Assembly (NCBI RefSeq): GCF_019904175.1 | Contig: NZ_CP061913.1 | Span: 6,510,001 to 6,574,000 of the forward strand | DNA length: 64,000 bases | Direction of reading: 5' to 3' | From: Dactylosporangium vinaceum | Lineage (GTDB): Bacteria > Actinomycetota > Actinomycetes > Mycobacteriales > Micromonosporaceae | Shown here: in pieces, positions 49,261 to 58,317 of the stretch | How the letters are laid out: every line of letters begins with the position of its first letter | How positions within the stretch are numbered: position 1 is the stretch's first letter | Translations under genes and position numbers: made by a program | The notes under the pieces: model-generated | Databases searched by the model: none | What the model was told of the DNA's origin: nothing | The model's input: only the letters and a program-made list of their open reading frames with translations

Positions 49261-50655
49261 GTGAGCGGCATCCCGGGACTCGACCTGCACCTGGAGCTCG
49301 CGGCGGCCCGCCCGGCCCAGGCGCTGAGCGCGGCCCTGCGCTCGGCCATCGTCGCGGGTCGGCTCGCCCCGCGCACCCGGCTGCCGGCGGCCCGGGCCCT
49401 GGCCGCGGACCTGGGCCTCAGCCGCAACACCGTCGCCGCCGTCTACGCCCAGCTCGCGGCCGAGGGCTGGCTGCAGCCGCGCGTCGGCGCCGGGACCTGG
49501 GTGAGCGACCACGCGGCCGCCGCCGGCACCGCGCGGCGGCCGCGCCGGCCGGCCGCGGCGCCGCACCTGATCGACCTGCGGGGCGGGGTCCCGGACGTGG
49601 CCGGGTTCCCGCGGGGCGAGTGGCTGGCCGCCGTCCGCGCGGCCACGATGCACGCGCCGGCCGCCGAGTTCGGCTACGGCGACCCGGCCGGCAGTCTCAG
49701 GCTGCGCGCCGCCCTCGCGGGCTACCTGGCCCGCACCCGGGGCGTCGCGGCGCAGCCGGACGGCGTCGTCGTCGGGTCGGGCTTCGGCGAGCTGCTGGTG
49801 CTCGTCTGCCGGGCGCTGCGGGCGCGGGGCGCGCGACGGCTGGCGGTCGAGGCGTACGGCCACCGGCGGCACCGCCGGCTGATCGCGGCGGCAGGCCTCG
49901 AACCGGTGCCGATTCCGGTCGACGGCGACGGCGCCGACGTGACGATGCTCGAAGGTGCCGACGCCGACGCCGTGCTGCTGACGCCAGCCCATCAGTTCCC
50001 GCTCGGCGTACCGCTGGCCGCCGAGCGCCGCCGGTGGCTGGTGGCCTGGGCCCGGCGCCGGGACGCGCTGGTGCTCGAGGACGACTACGACGGCGAGTTC
50101 CGCTACGACCGGCGGGCCGTGGGCGCGCTGCAGGCGCTCGCGCCGGACCGGGTCGTGTACCTCGGCACCGCCAGCAAGGCCGTCGCACCATCGGTCGGGC
50201 TGGCCTGGGCCGTCCCACCGGCGGGGCTGCGGGCCGAGGTGCTCGACCAGCGGGAGCTCGGCGGCGGGGCGCCGGCCGGCCTCCAGCAGCTGGCCCTCGC
50301 CGCGTTCATCGAGGCGCATGAGTACGACAGGAGCGTGCGCCGGCTGCGGGTGCGTTACCGCGAACGCCTGACCCGGCTGGAGCAGACCGTGGCCCGCGAC
50401 CTGCCCGGCTGCGCGCTGACCGGCCTGGCCGCCGGGCTGCAGTGCCTGCTGCGCCTGCCGCCCGGCACCGACGAGCGCCGCATCGAACGTGCGGCGCGGC
50501 GGCGCGGTGTGCTTGTGGAGGGCCTGGCCGTGTTCCGCGCCGACGGCTTCGCCGGCCGGGCCGGCCCGGCGCTGGTGATCGGCTACGGCGCACCGTCGCC
50601 GGGCCGCTACGACACCGCCCTGCCGCTGCTTGTCGAGTCGATCCGGGCGGCCTGA
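49261..50655 (+). CDS. MocR/PdxR-type GntR-aminotransferase regulator
   Basis: 464 aa. N-terminal GntR winged helix (about 15-80; LRSAIVAGRLAPRTRLPAAR and LGLSRNTVAAVYAQL). The C-terminal fold-type-I aminotransferase domain has VLEDDYDGEFRYD and the PLP Lys in GTASKAVAPSVGLAW. MocR proteins sense pyridoxal phosphate or amino-compounds and often control vitamin B6 synthesis or transporters. The GTG start at 49261 is at the domain boundary. It is divergent from the MFS exporter, the likely target. Confidence 0.9.
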   Translation: MSGIPGLDLHLELAAARPAQALSAALRSAIVAGRLAPRTRLPAARALAADLGLSRNTVAAVYAQLAAEGWLQPRVGAGTWVSDHAAAAGTARRPRRPAAAPHLIDLRGGVPDVAGFPRGEWLAAVRAATMHAPAAEFGYGDPAGSLRLRAALAGYLARTRGVAAQPDGVVVGSGFGELLVLVCRALRARGARRLAVEAYGHRRHRRLIAAAGLEPVPIPVDGDGADVTMLEGADADAVLLTPAHQFPLGVPLAAERRRWLVAWARRRDALVLEDDYDGEFRYDRRAVGALQALAPDRVVYLGTASKAVAPSVGLAWAVPPAGLRAEVLDQRELGGGAPAGLQQLALAAFIEAHEYDRSVRRLRVRYRERLTRLEQTVARDLPGCALTGLAAGLQCLLRLPPGTDERRIERAARRRGVLVEGLAVFRADGFAGRAGPALVIGYGAPSPGRYDTALPLLVESIRAA

Positions 50656-50671
50656 ACCCCGGGCGGGGAGC

Positions 50672-50701
50672 GGGACCCGGCCGCCGGGGCGGCCGGGTCC
50701 C
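50672..50701. terminator. GC hairpin terminator after MocR gene
   Basis: A perfect 13-bp stem (50672-50684 with 50689-50701) with a 4-base loop, between convergent stops at 50655 and 50718. Confidence 0.75.
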
Positions 50702-50717
50702 CCTCGATGGCCGCGGC

Positions 50718-51221
50718 TCAGCCGGTGGAGACGGCGCGGACGAATGTCACCTTGGTTGCCGCCGTCCGGGCGGTGGCGCTGGTCAGGGTCGGGGTGAACG
50801 ACACGACGCCGGTGCCCGTGCACGGGACCAGGACGTTCGTCGGGATCGCGGCGTTGGCCTGGAAGAACCGCAGCGTCACCGGCGGCAGCGGGGAGACGGA
50901 CGAGCCGATGCCGACGACGATCGCGGTGCCGGCGCTGCCCGTGAACCCGACACCCAGCGTGGTGTCGCCCGTCCTGACCTGCACGGCCGTCACCGTCTGA
51001 CCGGCCGCCGGGTGACCCGTGGGCACGATGTCGGCCGGGCCGTCGCAGACGACGGCGATGCGGGACAGCCCGGCCACGCCGTTCACCTGGCCCACGAACG
51101 CCTGGTTCGGTGAGACCGGCGCGGGGTCGAGCACACCGCCGGCGACGGCGGGGTCGGCCGCGCCGAACAGTACCGCGGCCGCGCCGAGCGGCACGAACCA
51201 GCGACGCAACTTACCGGACAT
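50718..51221 (-). CDS. Secreted hypothetical protein
   Basis: 167 aa. Signal peptide (about 1-28, ending AVAG), then a beta-rich domain with two Cys. The pattern of repeated Val/Thr strands (TVTAVQVRTGDTTLGVGFTG) suggests an immunoglobulin-like or IPT-type fold. Not recognised further. The ATG at 51221 follows GGAGGGACC. It lies downstream of another small secreted gene, separated by a hairpin. Confidence 0.6.
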   Translation of the reverse strand: MSGKLRRWFVPLGAAAVLFGAADPAVAGGVLDPAPVSPNQAFVGQVNGVAGLSRIAVVCDGPADIVPTGHPAAGQTVTAVQVRTGDTTLGVGFTGSAGTAIVVGIGSSVSPLPPVTLRFFQANAAIPTNVLVPCTGTGVVSFTPTLTSATARTAATKVTFVRAVSTG

Positions 51222-51261
51222 GGTCCCTCCTTCTGCCTGTCGCACCGCGGCGACCGGCGTA

Positions 51262-51307
51262 CGCATCCTTGTCGACAGGCCCTCATGAGCCCGTCGACAG
51301 GGATGCG
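51262..51307 (-). terminator. Imperfect hairpin with GTCGAC-repeats
   Basis: CGCATCC-TT-GTCGAC (51262-51276) pairs with GTCGAC-AG-GGATGCG (51293-51307), leaving two internal mismatches and a 16-base loop. It lies between two co-directional secreted-protein genes and probably ends the upstream one. Confidence 0.5.
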
Positions 51308-51326
51308 TTCCACCCCGTGCCATCGG

Positions 51327-51875
51327 TCACCGGGGCGCGCCCGGCGGGACCAGGTGGGCCGGGACGGCGAACACGGCCAGATACCACTCCGGGACGTAGC
51401 AGGCGGCACCCTCGCCACCGGTGAGCGTCGCGGCCATTGTCGCGAGGGTGAGCACCGCGCCGTCGTTGCGGCAGCCCGCCAGGACGAACGCGAAGATCCG
51501 GGTGGCCGGGCCGGCGTGGCGCCCGACCGCCGCCCGGGCCTGCGCGAGCGCCGCGGCCGGGCCCGGGGCGAGCCGGTCGATCTGGCCGGGGTCGGTCACC
51601 TCGGTGGCGCCGCCCGACCCGCCGTCGCGCACCTCGACGAACGCGATGAGCGCCGGTGCGGGCGCCGGCGACCCGGCCGGCGGGGGCCCACCGGCGGACG
51701 CCGGAGCACCGGCCGAGGCAGACACACCGACCGAGGCGGACGCGCCGGCTGATGCGGGTGCGACCGCTGATGCGGGCGCGACGGATCGCGTGGGCTGCGC
51801 GGTGCTGCCCGGCCCGGCGCAGCCGGTCACCGTCAGCGCCAGGCCCATGACTGCCGGCAGCGGCCACCTTCCCAT
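51327..51875 (-). CDS. Ala/Ser-rich putative lipoprotein
   Basis: 182 aa. Lipobox VTGC (Cys 19), followed by about 55 residues of Ser-Ala-Pro-Val low-complexity tether made of near-repeats (SASAGAPASAG-like). A C-terminal globular domain of about 105 aa with Cys pair follows. Unknown function. The repetitive tether DNA is GC-rich and slippage-prone. Confidence 0.55.
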   Translation of the reverse strand: MGRWPLPAVMGLALTVTGCAGPGSTAQPTRSVAPASAVAPASAGASASVGVSASAGAPASAGGPPPAGSPAPAPALIAFVEVRDGGSGGATEVTDPGQIDRLAPGPAAALAQARAAVGRHAGPATRIFAFVLAGCRNDGAVLTLATMAATLTGGEGAACYVPEWYLAVFAVPAHLVPPGAPR

Positions 51876-52032
51876 ACCGGTTGGACGGGCGGACCGGGCC
51901 CCCGGTTCCACACCCTTCCTCGATTCGATCCGGGCTGTCCGCTCTTGCCCGGATCGCCGGATCGGAGTATTTACACATTCACATCTGTGCACGTCTACCC
52001 ACTGCGGGCTCCACACCGAGGAGGAATCGATC

Positions 52033-54936
52033 GTGGGCAAGTCGAAACGGGCGGCCGCGGGGCTGATCGCCGTCGCTGTGATCACCAGCCTCACCGCCAC
52101 GGCGGCACCGTCGTGGGCGGCACCACCGCGGGACCCGGTCTCCGTCCAGCACGGCAACGACTTCCTCGGCGAAGGGCACGGCGCCCGGGACCTGGACAAC
52201 CGCAAGGGTACCGCCGCGCCGAGCGGCCAGCAGCGCTCCCTGGCCGGCCGGTTCGGCGCGGTGCAGTTCAACGTGTTCGGCACCCCGCGCTCGCTCGGCC
52301 CGACGGCGCCGGGGCGCACCGCGCTGACCGCCGGGCTCGCGGCCGACCCGCAGACGGCGGCCCGCCAGTTCCTGGTCCAGAACCAGGCGCTGTTCGGCAT
52401 CGACGAGCAGTCGGTCGCCGCGATGGACACGGTGCTCGTCCGCCCGATGGGCACGGCGTCGGTGGTCCTGCTGCGCCAGCGCTTCGGCGGGCTGCCGGCC
52501 GGGCACGACGGGCTCGTGTCGATCCTCGTCAGCAACGGCGCGGTCGTGCGGGTGACGTCGTCGCTGTCCCGCGACACCCGGGCCCCGCAGCCGGCCACCA
52601 TCACCTCCGCCGACGCTGTCGCCGTCGCCGTCCGCGACGCCGGGCTGAGCGCGGCCCAGGTCGCGCACGTCGACGTCGACACGGTCGCCGTGCCCACACC
52701 CGAGGACGGGCCGCGGGCCGCGTACGCGGTCAACCTCAGCGGCTCGGACCTCAGCCGGCCGACCGCGTTCACCACCTACGTCGACGCGCGCACCGGCGCG
52801 GTACTGGTCCGCGACGATCTGGTCGACTTCGACGCCGACAACCCCAGCTGGGCGGTGTTCCCGGCCAGCCCCACGACCGCGACAGGCGTCGACTCCCGGC
52901 AGCGCTGGTGCTTCAGCCCGATGCCGGCCTGCGTGCGCACCGTCCGCGACCCGAACAGCGGGCAGGCGTGGGACGTCGACCTGGCCACCGGGCAGCCGAC
53001 GTTCACCTCCACCGGCAACGCCGTGAACGACGTGGTGCAGTGGGGCGGCGGGACATCGCCCACCCTGGCCACCCCGAAGCCCGACCGCAACTACGTGTAT
53101 CCGTTCACCGACCAGTGGCACGCCACCCGCTGCAACCCGGCCGCGTTCACCTCGGCGCAGCGCAACGACGCCGACGCCGCGGTGACGAACCTGTTCGCCA
53201 TGCACAACCGGATGCACGACTGGGCGTACAACCTCGGCTTCAATGAATCGGCCTGGAACATGCAGGTGGTCAACCTCGGGCCCGACGGCCTGGGCGGCGA
53301 CGCCGAGCAGGGCCGGGCCCAGTCCAACGCGCTCGGCGGCAGCCGCAACAACGCCAACCAGGGCACCCCCCGCGACGGCCTGCCCCCGACCACGAACATG
53401 TTCCTGTGGCAGCCGGTCGCGGGTGCGGCGTACCCGCCCTGCGTCGACGGCGACTACGACATGACCGTGATCGGGCACGAGTACACACACGCCATCACCA
53501 ACCGGATGATCGCCGGCCCGGACACCGGCATCGGCTCGTTCCAGGGCGGCTCGATGGGCGAGGCGTGGGGCGACCTGCTGGCCGGGGAGTACCTGTTCGA
53601 GAACAACATCCGGCCGCTCGGCGACACCCCGTTCGTCACCGGTGCCTACGCGACAGGCAACCTGACGACCGGCATCCGCGACTACGACGGCAGCAAGAGC
53701 CCGCTGAACTACTCCGACATCGGCTTCGACCTGACCGGCCCGGAGGTCCACGCCGACGGCGAGATCTGGGTCGCCACCAACCTGCGCGTCCGCGCGGCGT
53801 TCGTGCAGCGCTACGGGGCCGGGACGCCCTCGCTGCAGCAGCGCTGCGCCGACGGTCAGGTGACGCCCGACGCGTGCCCGGGCAACCGGCGCTGGGCCCA
53901 GCTCACCTTCGACTCGTTCCTGCTCCAGGCGTCCGGCCAGGTCAGCATGGCCGACATGCGCGACAACATGCTCGCCGCCGACCTGGTCCGCTTCGGCGGG
54001 GCGAACCAGGACCTGATCTGGAACGCGTTCGCCCAGTCGGGCCTCGGCACCGACGCGACGAGCGACCCGGCCGACACCGACCCGACACCGAGCTTCGCGT
54101 CGCCGTACGCGAACAACGCCACCGTCACGCTCCAGCCGCTCGGCGACTCGGCCGGCGCGAACATCCGGCTGTACGTCGGCGACTACGAGGCCCGCGCCGT
54201 GCCGGTGGCCGACACCGACCCGGAGACCGACCGGCCGGCCACGTTCCAGATCGTGCCCGGCCAGACGTTCACGTTCACCGCTGTCGGCACCGGCTTCGGG
54301 CACAAGAAGTTCACCGCACAGTTCCTGCCCGGCCGGGCCCAGGACCTGAAGCTCAACCTGCCCCGCAACCTGGCCTCGACCGCCGCGGGTGCGGTCCTGA
54401 CCGGCGACGGCGTCAACGTCGACAAGCTCGGCGACGACACCGAGGCGACCGACTGGGCCTCCCTCGACGGTGTGGCCGGCAAGAAGGTGACGGTCGACCT
54501 GGCCGGCGACCGCCCGGTGTCGGTGAACACGGTGAACGTCAGCGCACTGCTGCGCCCGGCGATCGACGGCGACGCCGACCCGCTCGGCCAGAACCGGTTC
54601 TCGGCGCTGCGCCAGTTCCGGGTCCTCGCCTGCGACGCCACGAGCAGCGACTGCTCCACGGACGCCGGCTACCGCGAGGTGTTCCGCAGCGCCCCTGACG
54701 CCTTCCCCGCCGAGGCGTTCCGCCCGGTCGCCTCGCAGCTCAACCTCCGCACGTTCCACTTCAACCCGGTGAAGGCCACCCACCTGCGCATCCAGGTGCT
54801 GACCAGCCAGTGCACCGGCAACCCCCGCTACGCCGGCGAGCAGGACAACGACCCGGCCGCCGCGACCGACTGCGCGACGGCGAGCCCGTTCGCCGCGCAG
54901 GTCCGCATCGCCGAGTTCCAGGCGTTCTCCCGGTGA
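52033..54936 (+). CDS. Secreted M36 (fungalysin-like) zinc metalloprotease
   Basis: 967 aa. Signal peptide to about 29, a propeptide region of about 250 residues, and a catalytic domain with zinc site HEYTH at 482-486 and the third ligand Glu in GSMGEAWGDLLAGEY. A C-terminal beta-sandwich of about 280 residues with several disulfides follows. It degrades proteins outside the cell and is made as a zymogen. The GTG at 52033 is preceded by GAGGAGGAA. A hairpin ends the gene. Confidence 0.92.
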   Translation: MGKSKRAAAGLIAVAVITSLTATAAPSWAAPPRDPVSVQHGNDFLGEGHGARDLDNRKGTAAPSGQQRSLAGRFGAVQFNVFGTPRSLGPTAPGRTALTAGLAADPQTAARQFLVQNQALFGIDEQSVAAMDTVLVRPMGTASVVLLRQRFGGLPAGHDGLVSILVSNGAVVRVTSSLSRDTRAPQPATITSADAVAVAVRDAGLSAAQVAHVDVDTVAVPTPEDGPRAAYAVNLSGSDLSRPTAFTTYVDARTGAVLVRDDLVDFDADNPSWAVFPASPTTATGVDSRQRWCFSPMPACVRTVRDPNSGQAWDVDLATGQPTFTSTGNAVNDVVQWGGGTSPTLATPKPDRNYVYPFTDQWHATRCNPAAFTSAQRNDADAAVTNLFAMHNRMHDWAYNLGFNESAWNMQVVNLGPDGLGGDAEQGRAQSNALGGSRNNANQGTPRDGLPPTTNMFLWQPVAGAAYPPCVDGDYDMTVIGHEYTHAITNRMIAGPDTGIGSFQGGSMGEAWGDLLAGEYLFENNIRPLGDTPFVTGAYATGNLTTGIRDYDGSKSPLNYSDIGFDLTGPEVHADGEIWVATNLRVRAAFVQRYGAGTPSLQQRCADGQVTPDACPGNRRWAQLTFDSFLLQASGQVSMADMRDNMLAADLVRFGGANQDLIWNAFAQSGLGTDATSDPADTDPTPSFASPYANNATVTLQPLGDSAGANIRLYVGDYEARAVPVADTDPETDRPATFQIVPGQTFTFTAVGTGFGHKKFTAQFLPGRAQDLKLNLPRNLASTAAGAVLTGDGVNVDKLGDDTEATDWASLDGVAGKKVTVDLAGDRPVSVNTVNVSALLRPAIDGDADPLGQNRFSALRQFRVLACDATSSDCSTDAGYREVFRSAPDAFPAEAFRPVASQLNLRTFHFNPVKATHLRIQVLTSQCTGNPRYAGEQDNDPAAATDCATASPFAAQVRIAEFQAFSR

Positions 54937-54941
54937 CGCCG

Positions 54942-54975
54942 CCGGTCGGAGGGGTCACCGGGCCCCTCCGACCGG
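54942..54975 (+). terminator. GC hairpin terminator after M36 protease
   Basis: A perfect 13-bp stem (54942-54954 with 54963-54975), 8-base loop, 5 bp past the stop. Confidence 0.72.
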
Positions 54976-55050
54976 ACCGGGCATCCGGCGCCCGGGAAAC
55001 CGGCACCGCCGCGCACCCATCCGGTCGCGGTGCGGCTCCGAATCCCGGAT

Positions 55051-56565
55051 ATGGCAGTGGACGGCGGGGTGGAGGAGGGGGTCGTCGCCGGGCGGTACCG
55101 GCTGCTGCGGCTCGTGGGCCGCGGTGGCATGGGACGGGTCTGGCAGGCCCACGACGAGGTGCTCGACCGGCAGGTCGCGGTCAAGGAGATCCTGCCGATC
55201 GCCGGGGTGGCGCCCGGGCGGACCGACATCTGGGAGCGCACGATCCGGGAGGCCCGCACCGCCGCGCGGCTGCGGCACCCGAACCTGGTCCGGGTCTACG
55301 ACGTGCACTTCACCGAGGGGCGGCCGTGGATCGTCATGGAGTACGTCGAGGGGCGTTCCCTGCACGCGACCGTGCGTGACGACGGGCCGCTGGCGGTCGC
55401 GGAGGCGGCGAAGGTCGGGCTGGCGCTGCTCGACGGGCTGAGCGCGGCCCACGCCGCCGGGGTGCTGCACCGCGATGTGACGCCGCGTAACGTCCTGCTC
55501 ACGCCGGACGGGCAGGTGCTGCTCGGGGACTTCGGCGTGGCGGTCTTCGCCGAGGAGAGCTTCCGCGCCAATACGACCCGTGAGGACGTGCTGCTCGCCT
55601 CGCCCGCGTACGTCGCGCCGGAGCGGGTGACGGCCGGCGAGTCGAGCCCGGGCACTGACCTGTGGTCGCTCGGGGCCACGCTGTACCTGGCCGTCGAGGG
55701 CCGGCCGCCCTACACCCGGCCGAGCCCGGTCGAGCAGCTGACCGCGCTGATGCGCGAGCCACCCGACGTGATGCTGCGGGCCGGGGCCCTGGAGCCGGCC
55801 GTCCTGGGACTGCTGCGCCGCGACCCGGGCGACCGGCTGCGCGCGGCGAAGGCCCGCGCGCTGCTGGAGGCGGCGCTGACCGGGACACCACCGCGCGCCG
55901 CGGCGCCCATCGCGGCCCGGAAGCTCGTCGTGGCCGGGGCGGCCGCACTGATCGTCGGCGTGGGCGGGGTCGGTGCCTGGGCGGCGGCCCGCCCGGACGG
56001 CGGCGGCAACGTCACGGTGGCCGCGTCGCCGGCCCCGGCCTCGCCGGCCCCGGCGCCGGACGTCTTCCCGGCCCCGCTGCGGTGCACCGCGCTGCGCGAC
56101 GCCGCGCCCGGCCGGCAAGCCACAGGCCTGCCGGACGGGTGGCTGCGCCACGACCTCGACGGGTTCAGCACGCCGGCGCCGGCAACCTTCACGCGCGCGT
56201 CCGCCGGGCCGGTCGCGTGCTTCCTCGACGCCGACGGGCGGCAGGGCTTCACCGTCGACCCGACGGCGCCGCCGGACGCGGACCGGGTGGCGTACTGGAC
56301 CGACCAGGAACGGCAGCTGCTCGCCGGAGCGTCAGCGCCCGCGGGATACCGGCGCATCGCCATCAGCGTCGCGCTCTATCAGCAGGGGGCGGCCGACTGG
56401 GAGTACACCTTCGACGAGCACGGCACCCGCTGGCACACGCTGCGCCGCAACTTCGGCACCGCCGCCGGCCACGGGTTCGTCGTCTCCTGGACCGCGCCCG
56501 ACGCCGGCTGGGACAGCGCGCTCGACGGTCTGCGGACGGTCTTCGGCGGGTTCGAACCACACTGA
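55051..56565 (+). CDS. Transmembrane Ser/Thr protein kinase
   Basis: 504 aa. Kinase domain about 12-270: glycine loop VGRGGMGRVW, Lys in VAVKEI, catalytic loop HRDVTPRN and GDFGVAVF (DFG). Then one transmembrane helix (about 290-312), an Ala/Pro linker and an extracytoplasmic domain of about 170 aa with a Cys pair that probably senses a ligand. The loop reads HRDVTPRN and not HRDLKP: Lys is replaced by Thr and the Arg before Asn stands in the usual catalytic-loop neighbourhood. Activity is still plausible. The ATG at 55051 is preferred over a GTG at 55030. Confidence 0.9.
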   Translation: MAVDGGVEEGVVAGRYRLLRLVGRGGMGRVWQAHDEVLDRQVAVKEILPIAGVAPGRTDIWERTIREARTAARLRHPNLVRVYDVHFTEGRPWIVMEYVEGRSLHATVRDDGPLAVAEAAKVGLALLDGLSAAHAAGVLHRDVTPRNVLLTPDGQVLLGDFGVAVFAEESFRANTTREDVLLASPAYVAPERVTAGESSPGTDLWSLGATLYLAVEGRPPYTRPSPVEQLTALMREPPDVMLRAGALEPAVLGLLRRDPGDRLRAAKARALLEAALTGTPPRAAAPIAARKLVVAGAAALIVGVGGVGAWAAARPDGGGNVTVAASPAPASPAPAPDVFPAPLRCTALRDAAPGRQATGLPDGWLRHDLDGFSTPAPATFTRASAGPVACFLDADGRQGFTVDPTAPPDADRVAYWTDQERQLLAGASAPAGYRRIAISVALYQQGAADWEYTFDEHGTRWHTLRRNFGTAAGHGFVVSWTAPDAGWDSALDGLRTVFGGFEPH

Positions 56566-56631
56566 ACCCATCCGATCGGGTGACAGCACCGAATCACTCC
56601 TGTCACAGCACCCACCGAACGGAGACCCCTC

Positions 56632-57444
56632 ATGCAGTACAGACGAGCCGCTCTCGCGGTCCTGCCCATCGCGGCGGTCGCGCTGGCCATGCCGCTCGTG
56701 GCGCCCGCACCCGCCTTCGCGGCCGAGTCGGTCTCGGTGGACCTCCAGGAGATGGGCAACACCGGCGCGAAGGGCAGCGCGACGCTCACCCCGATGGCCA
56801 ACGGCGACCTGAAGATCTCGATCCACTCGACCGGGATGACGCCGAACTCGCCACACGCCCAGCACCTGCACGGCTCCGCCGGTGGCATGGACTTCCACTG
56901 CCCGTCGATGGCCCAGGACGTGAACCACAACGGGTACATCAGCGTCGAGGAGGGCCTGCCGATGTACGGCGACATCTTCGTCTCCCTCACCACCTCCGGC
57001 GACACCACCAAGGCCAGCGGGCTCGCGGTCGACCGCTTCCCCACGGCCGACGCCAAGGGCAACCTCGCCTACGAGCGCACGATCCCGGCCGCACAGCTGC
57101 CGGCCGGCACGATCGAGCACATCAAGGACCTGCACATCGTCCAGCACGGCATCGACGCGAACAACAACGGCAAGTACGACATCGGGGCGCTCGGCGAGTC
57201 GACGTTCGCCAAGTCGCTCGGCGTGCCGAACATCCCGGAGGAGGCGACGGACGTCGCGACCTGCGGCATGGTGGCCGGCGCGGCCGCGGGCTCGGTCCCG
57301 GCGGGCGGCGTCAACACCGGCGACGGCTCGTCGCTGGCCCAGCCCGGCCCGGACCCGGCGCTGATCTACTCGGTCGGCGGCGGCGCGGTGCTCGGCAGCC
57401 TCGGGCTGGCCCTCTACCGCCGGCGCAAGGCAGCGCAGGCATGA
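56632..57444 (+). CDS. CHRD-domain surface protein with sorting-like C-terminus
   Basis: 270 aa. Signal peptide to about 30, a CHRD-like beta domain (about 31-180; HAQHLHGSAGG), and a C-terminal hydrophobic helix ending in RRRK, preceded by a Pro/Gly/Asp stretch (AQPGPDPAL). It lacks LPxTG, yet the helix plus basic tail has sorting-signal layout. The neighbouring class F sortase makes it a possible substrate. The stop overlaps the first 89-bp repeat (ATGA). Confidence 0.8.
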   Translation: MQYRRAALAVLPIAAVALAMPLVAPAPAFAAESVSVDLQEMGNTGAKGSATLTPMANGDLKISIHSTGMTPNSPHAQHLHGSAGGMDFHCPSMAQDVNHNGYISVEEGLPMYGDIFVSLTTSGDTTKASGLAVDRFPTADAKGNLAYERTIPAAQLPAGTIEHIKDLHIVQHGIDANNNGKYDIGALGESTFAKSLGVPNIPEEATDVATCGMVAGAAAGSVPAGGVNTGDGSSLAQPGPDPALIYSVGGGAVLGSLGLALYRRRKAAQA

Positions 57445-57533
57445 GCGGTACGGAGCGAAGCGGAGTGGCCGCTCATCAGTGTTACAGCTCGGAGCTCAGG
57501 CCGGCGCCGGAGCTTGCGGAGGCGACGGCATGA
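57441..57533 (+). CDS. 30-aa mini-ORF 1 in repeat
   Basis: ATG at 57441 overlaps the CHRD stop and its TGA overlaps the ATG of the next copy. It encodes a 30-residue peptide with no membrane segment. It may serve translational coupling and not make a functional peptide. Existence as a protein is uncertain. Confidence 0.35.
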   Translation: MSGTERSGVAAHQCYSSELRPAPELAEATA

Positions 57534-57618
57534 GCGGTACGGAGCGAAGCGGAGTGGCCGCTCATCAGTGTTACAGCTCGGAGCTCAGGCCGGCGCCGGA
57601 GCTTGCGGAGGCGACGGC
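57441..57618 (+). repeat. Two perfect 89-bp tandem repeats, MIRU-like
   Basis: Units 57441-57529 and 57530-57618 are identical. Each starts ATGA on the upstream stop and ends in GGAGGCGACGGC just before the next ATGA. Each carries an 8-bp inverted repeat (ATGAGCGG at positions 1-8 and CCGCTCAT at 29-36) and a 5-bp AGCTC/GAGCT pair. They are arranged exactly as in mycobacterial MIRU elements: between two operon genes, start/stop overlapping. Confidence 0.85.
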
Positions 57619-57622
57619 ATGA
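57530..57622 (+). CDS. 30-aa mini-ORF 2 in repeat
   Basis: Identical to mini-ORF 1. It starts on the stop of mini-ORF 1, and its TGA overlaps the ATG of the sortase gene. The repeat's GGAGG lies about seven bases before its ATG and again before the sortase ATG. Uncertain as a protein. Confidence 0.35.
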   Translation: MSGTERSGVAAHQCYSSELRPAPELAEATA

Positions 57623-58284
57623 ACCGACGGGCCGCTGTCGCCGCTGTCACGTCGGTCACCGCGGCCCTGCTGGTGGCGGGGTGCTCAGCCCCGCCACCGG
57701 CTCCGGCCCCGGCGGGTGCGGCCCCGGCGGCGAGCTCCTCCGCGCCCGCACCCGCGGCGAGCCGGGGCGGCGAGCTGACGACGGGCCCCCTGATGGCGTC
57801 CTCGCCGCCGGTCTCCGTGAGCATCCCGCGACTCGGCGTGACGAGCACCCTCATCGACCTGGCCACCCAGCCCGACGGCACCATGCAGGTGCCGGACGAC
57901 GCGAGCACCGTCGGCTGGTTCACCGGTGCGCCCACCCCGGGTGCGCTGGGCCCGGCCGTCCTCGCCGGCCACGTCGACTGGAAGGGCACGAAGGGCGCCT
58001 TCTACCACCTGTCGACGCTTGCCCCCGGTGACGAGGTCACCGTGGCCCGCCTGGACGGCAGCCGGGCGGTCTTCGGGGTGACGCGGGTGGAGAAGTACCC
58101 CAAGGATCAGTTCCCGACCCAGGCCGTCTACGGCCCGGTCGACCACGCCGCCCTCCGCCTGATCACCTGCGGGGGCGAGTTCGACTCGGCCACCGGGCAC
58201 TACCGCGACAACATCGTCGCGTTCGCCGACCTGCGCCAGGCCGACCCGGGCCCGGCGCCACAACCGTCCTGGCCGGCCTCTTGA
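57619..58284 (+). CDS. Class F sortase
   Basis: 221 aa. Lipoprotein-like signal (LVAGC), Ala/Pro tether, and a sortase barrel (about 65-215) with catalytic His in LAGHVDW, Cys in RLITCGG and Arg in HYRDN. It joins C-terminal sorting-motif proteins to the cell envelope. The CHRD protein in front, ending in a helix and basic tail, is the obvious candidate substrate. Its ATG is fed by two translationally coupled mini-ORFs. Confidence 0.87.
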   Translation: MNRRAAVAAVTSVTAALLVAGCSAPPPAPAPAGAAPAASSSAPAPAASRGGELTTGPLMASSPPVSVSIPRLGVTSTLIDLATQPDGTMQVPDDASTVGWFTGAPTPGALGPAVLAGHVDWKGTKGAFYHLSTLAPGDEVTVARLDGSRAVFGVTRVEKYPKDQFPTQAVYGPVDHAALRLITCGGEFDSATGHYRDNIVAFADLRQADPGPAPQPSWPAS

Positions 58285-58317
58285 CCCTTACGCGGCGTGA
58301 GGCGCCACGGTGGGGTC

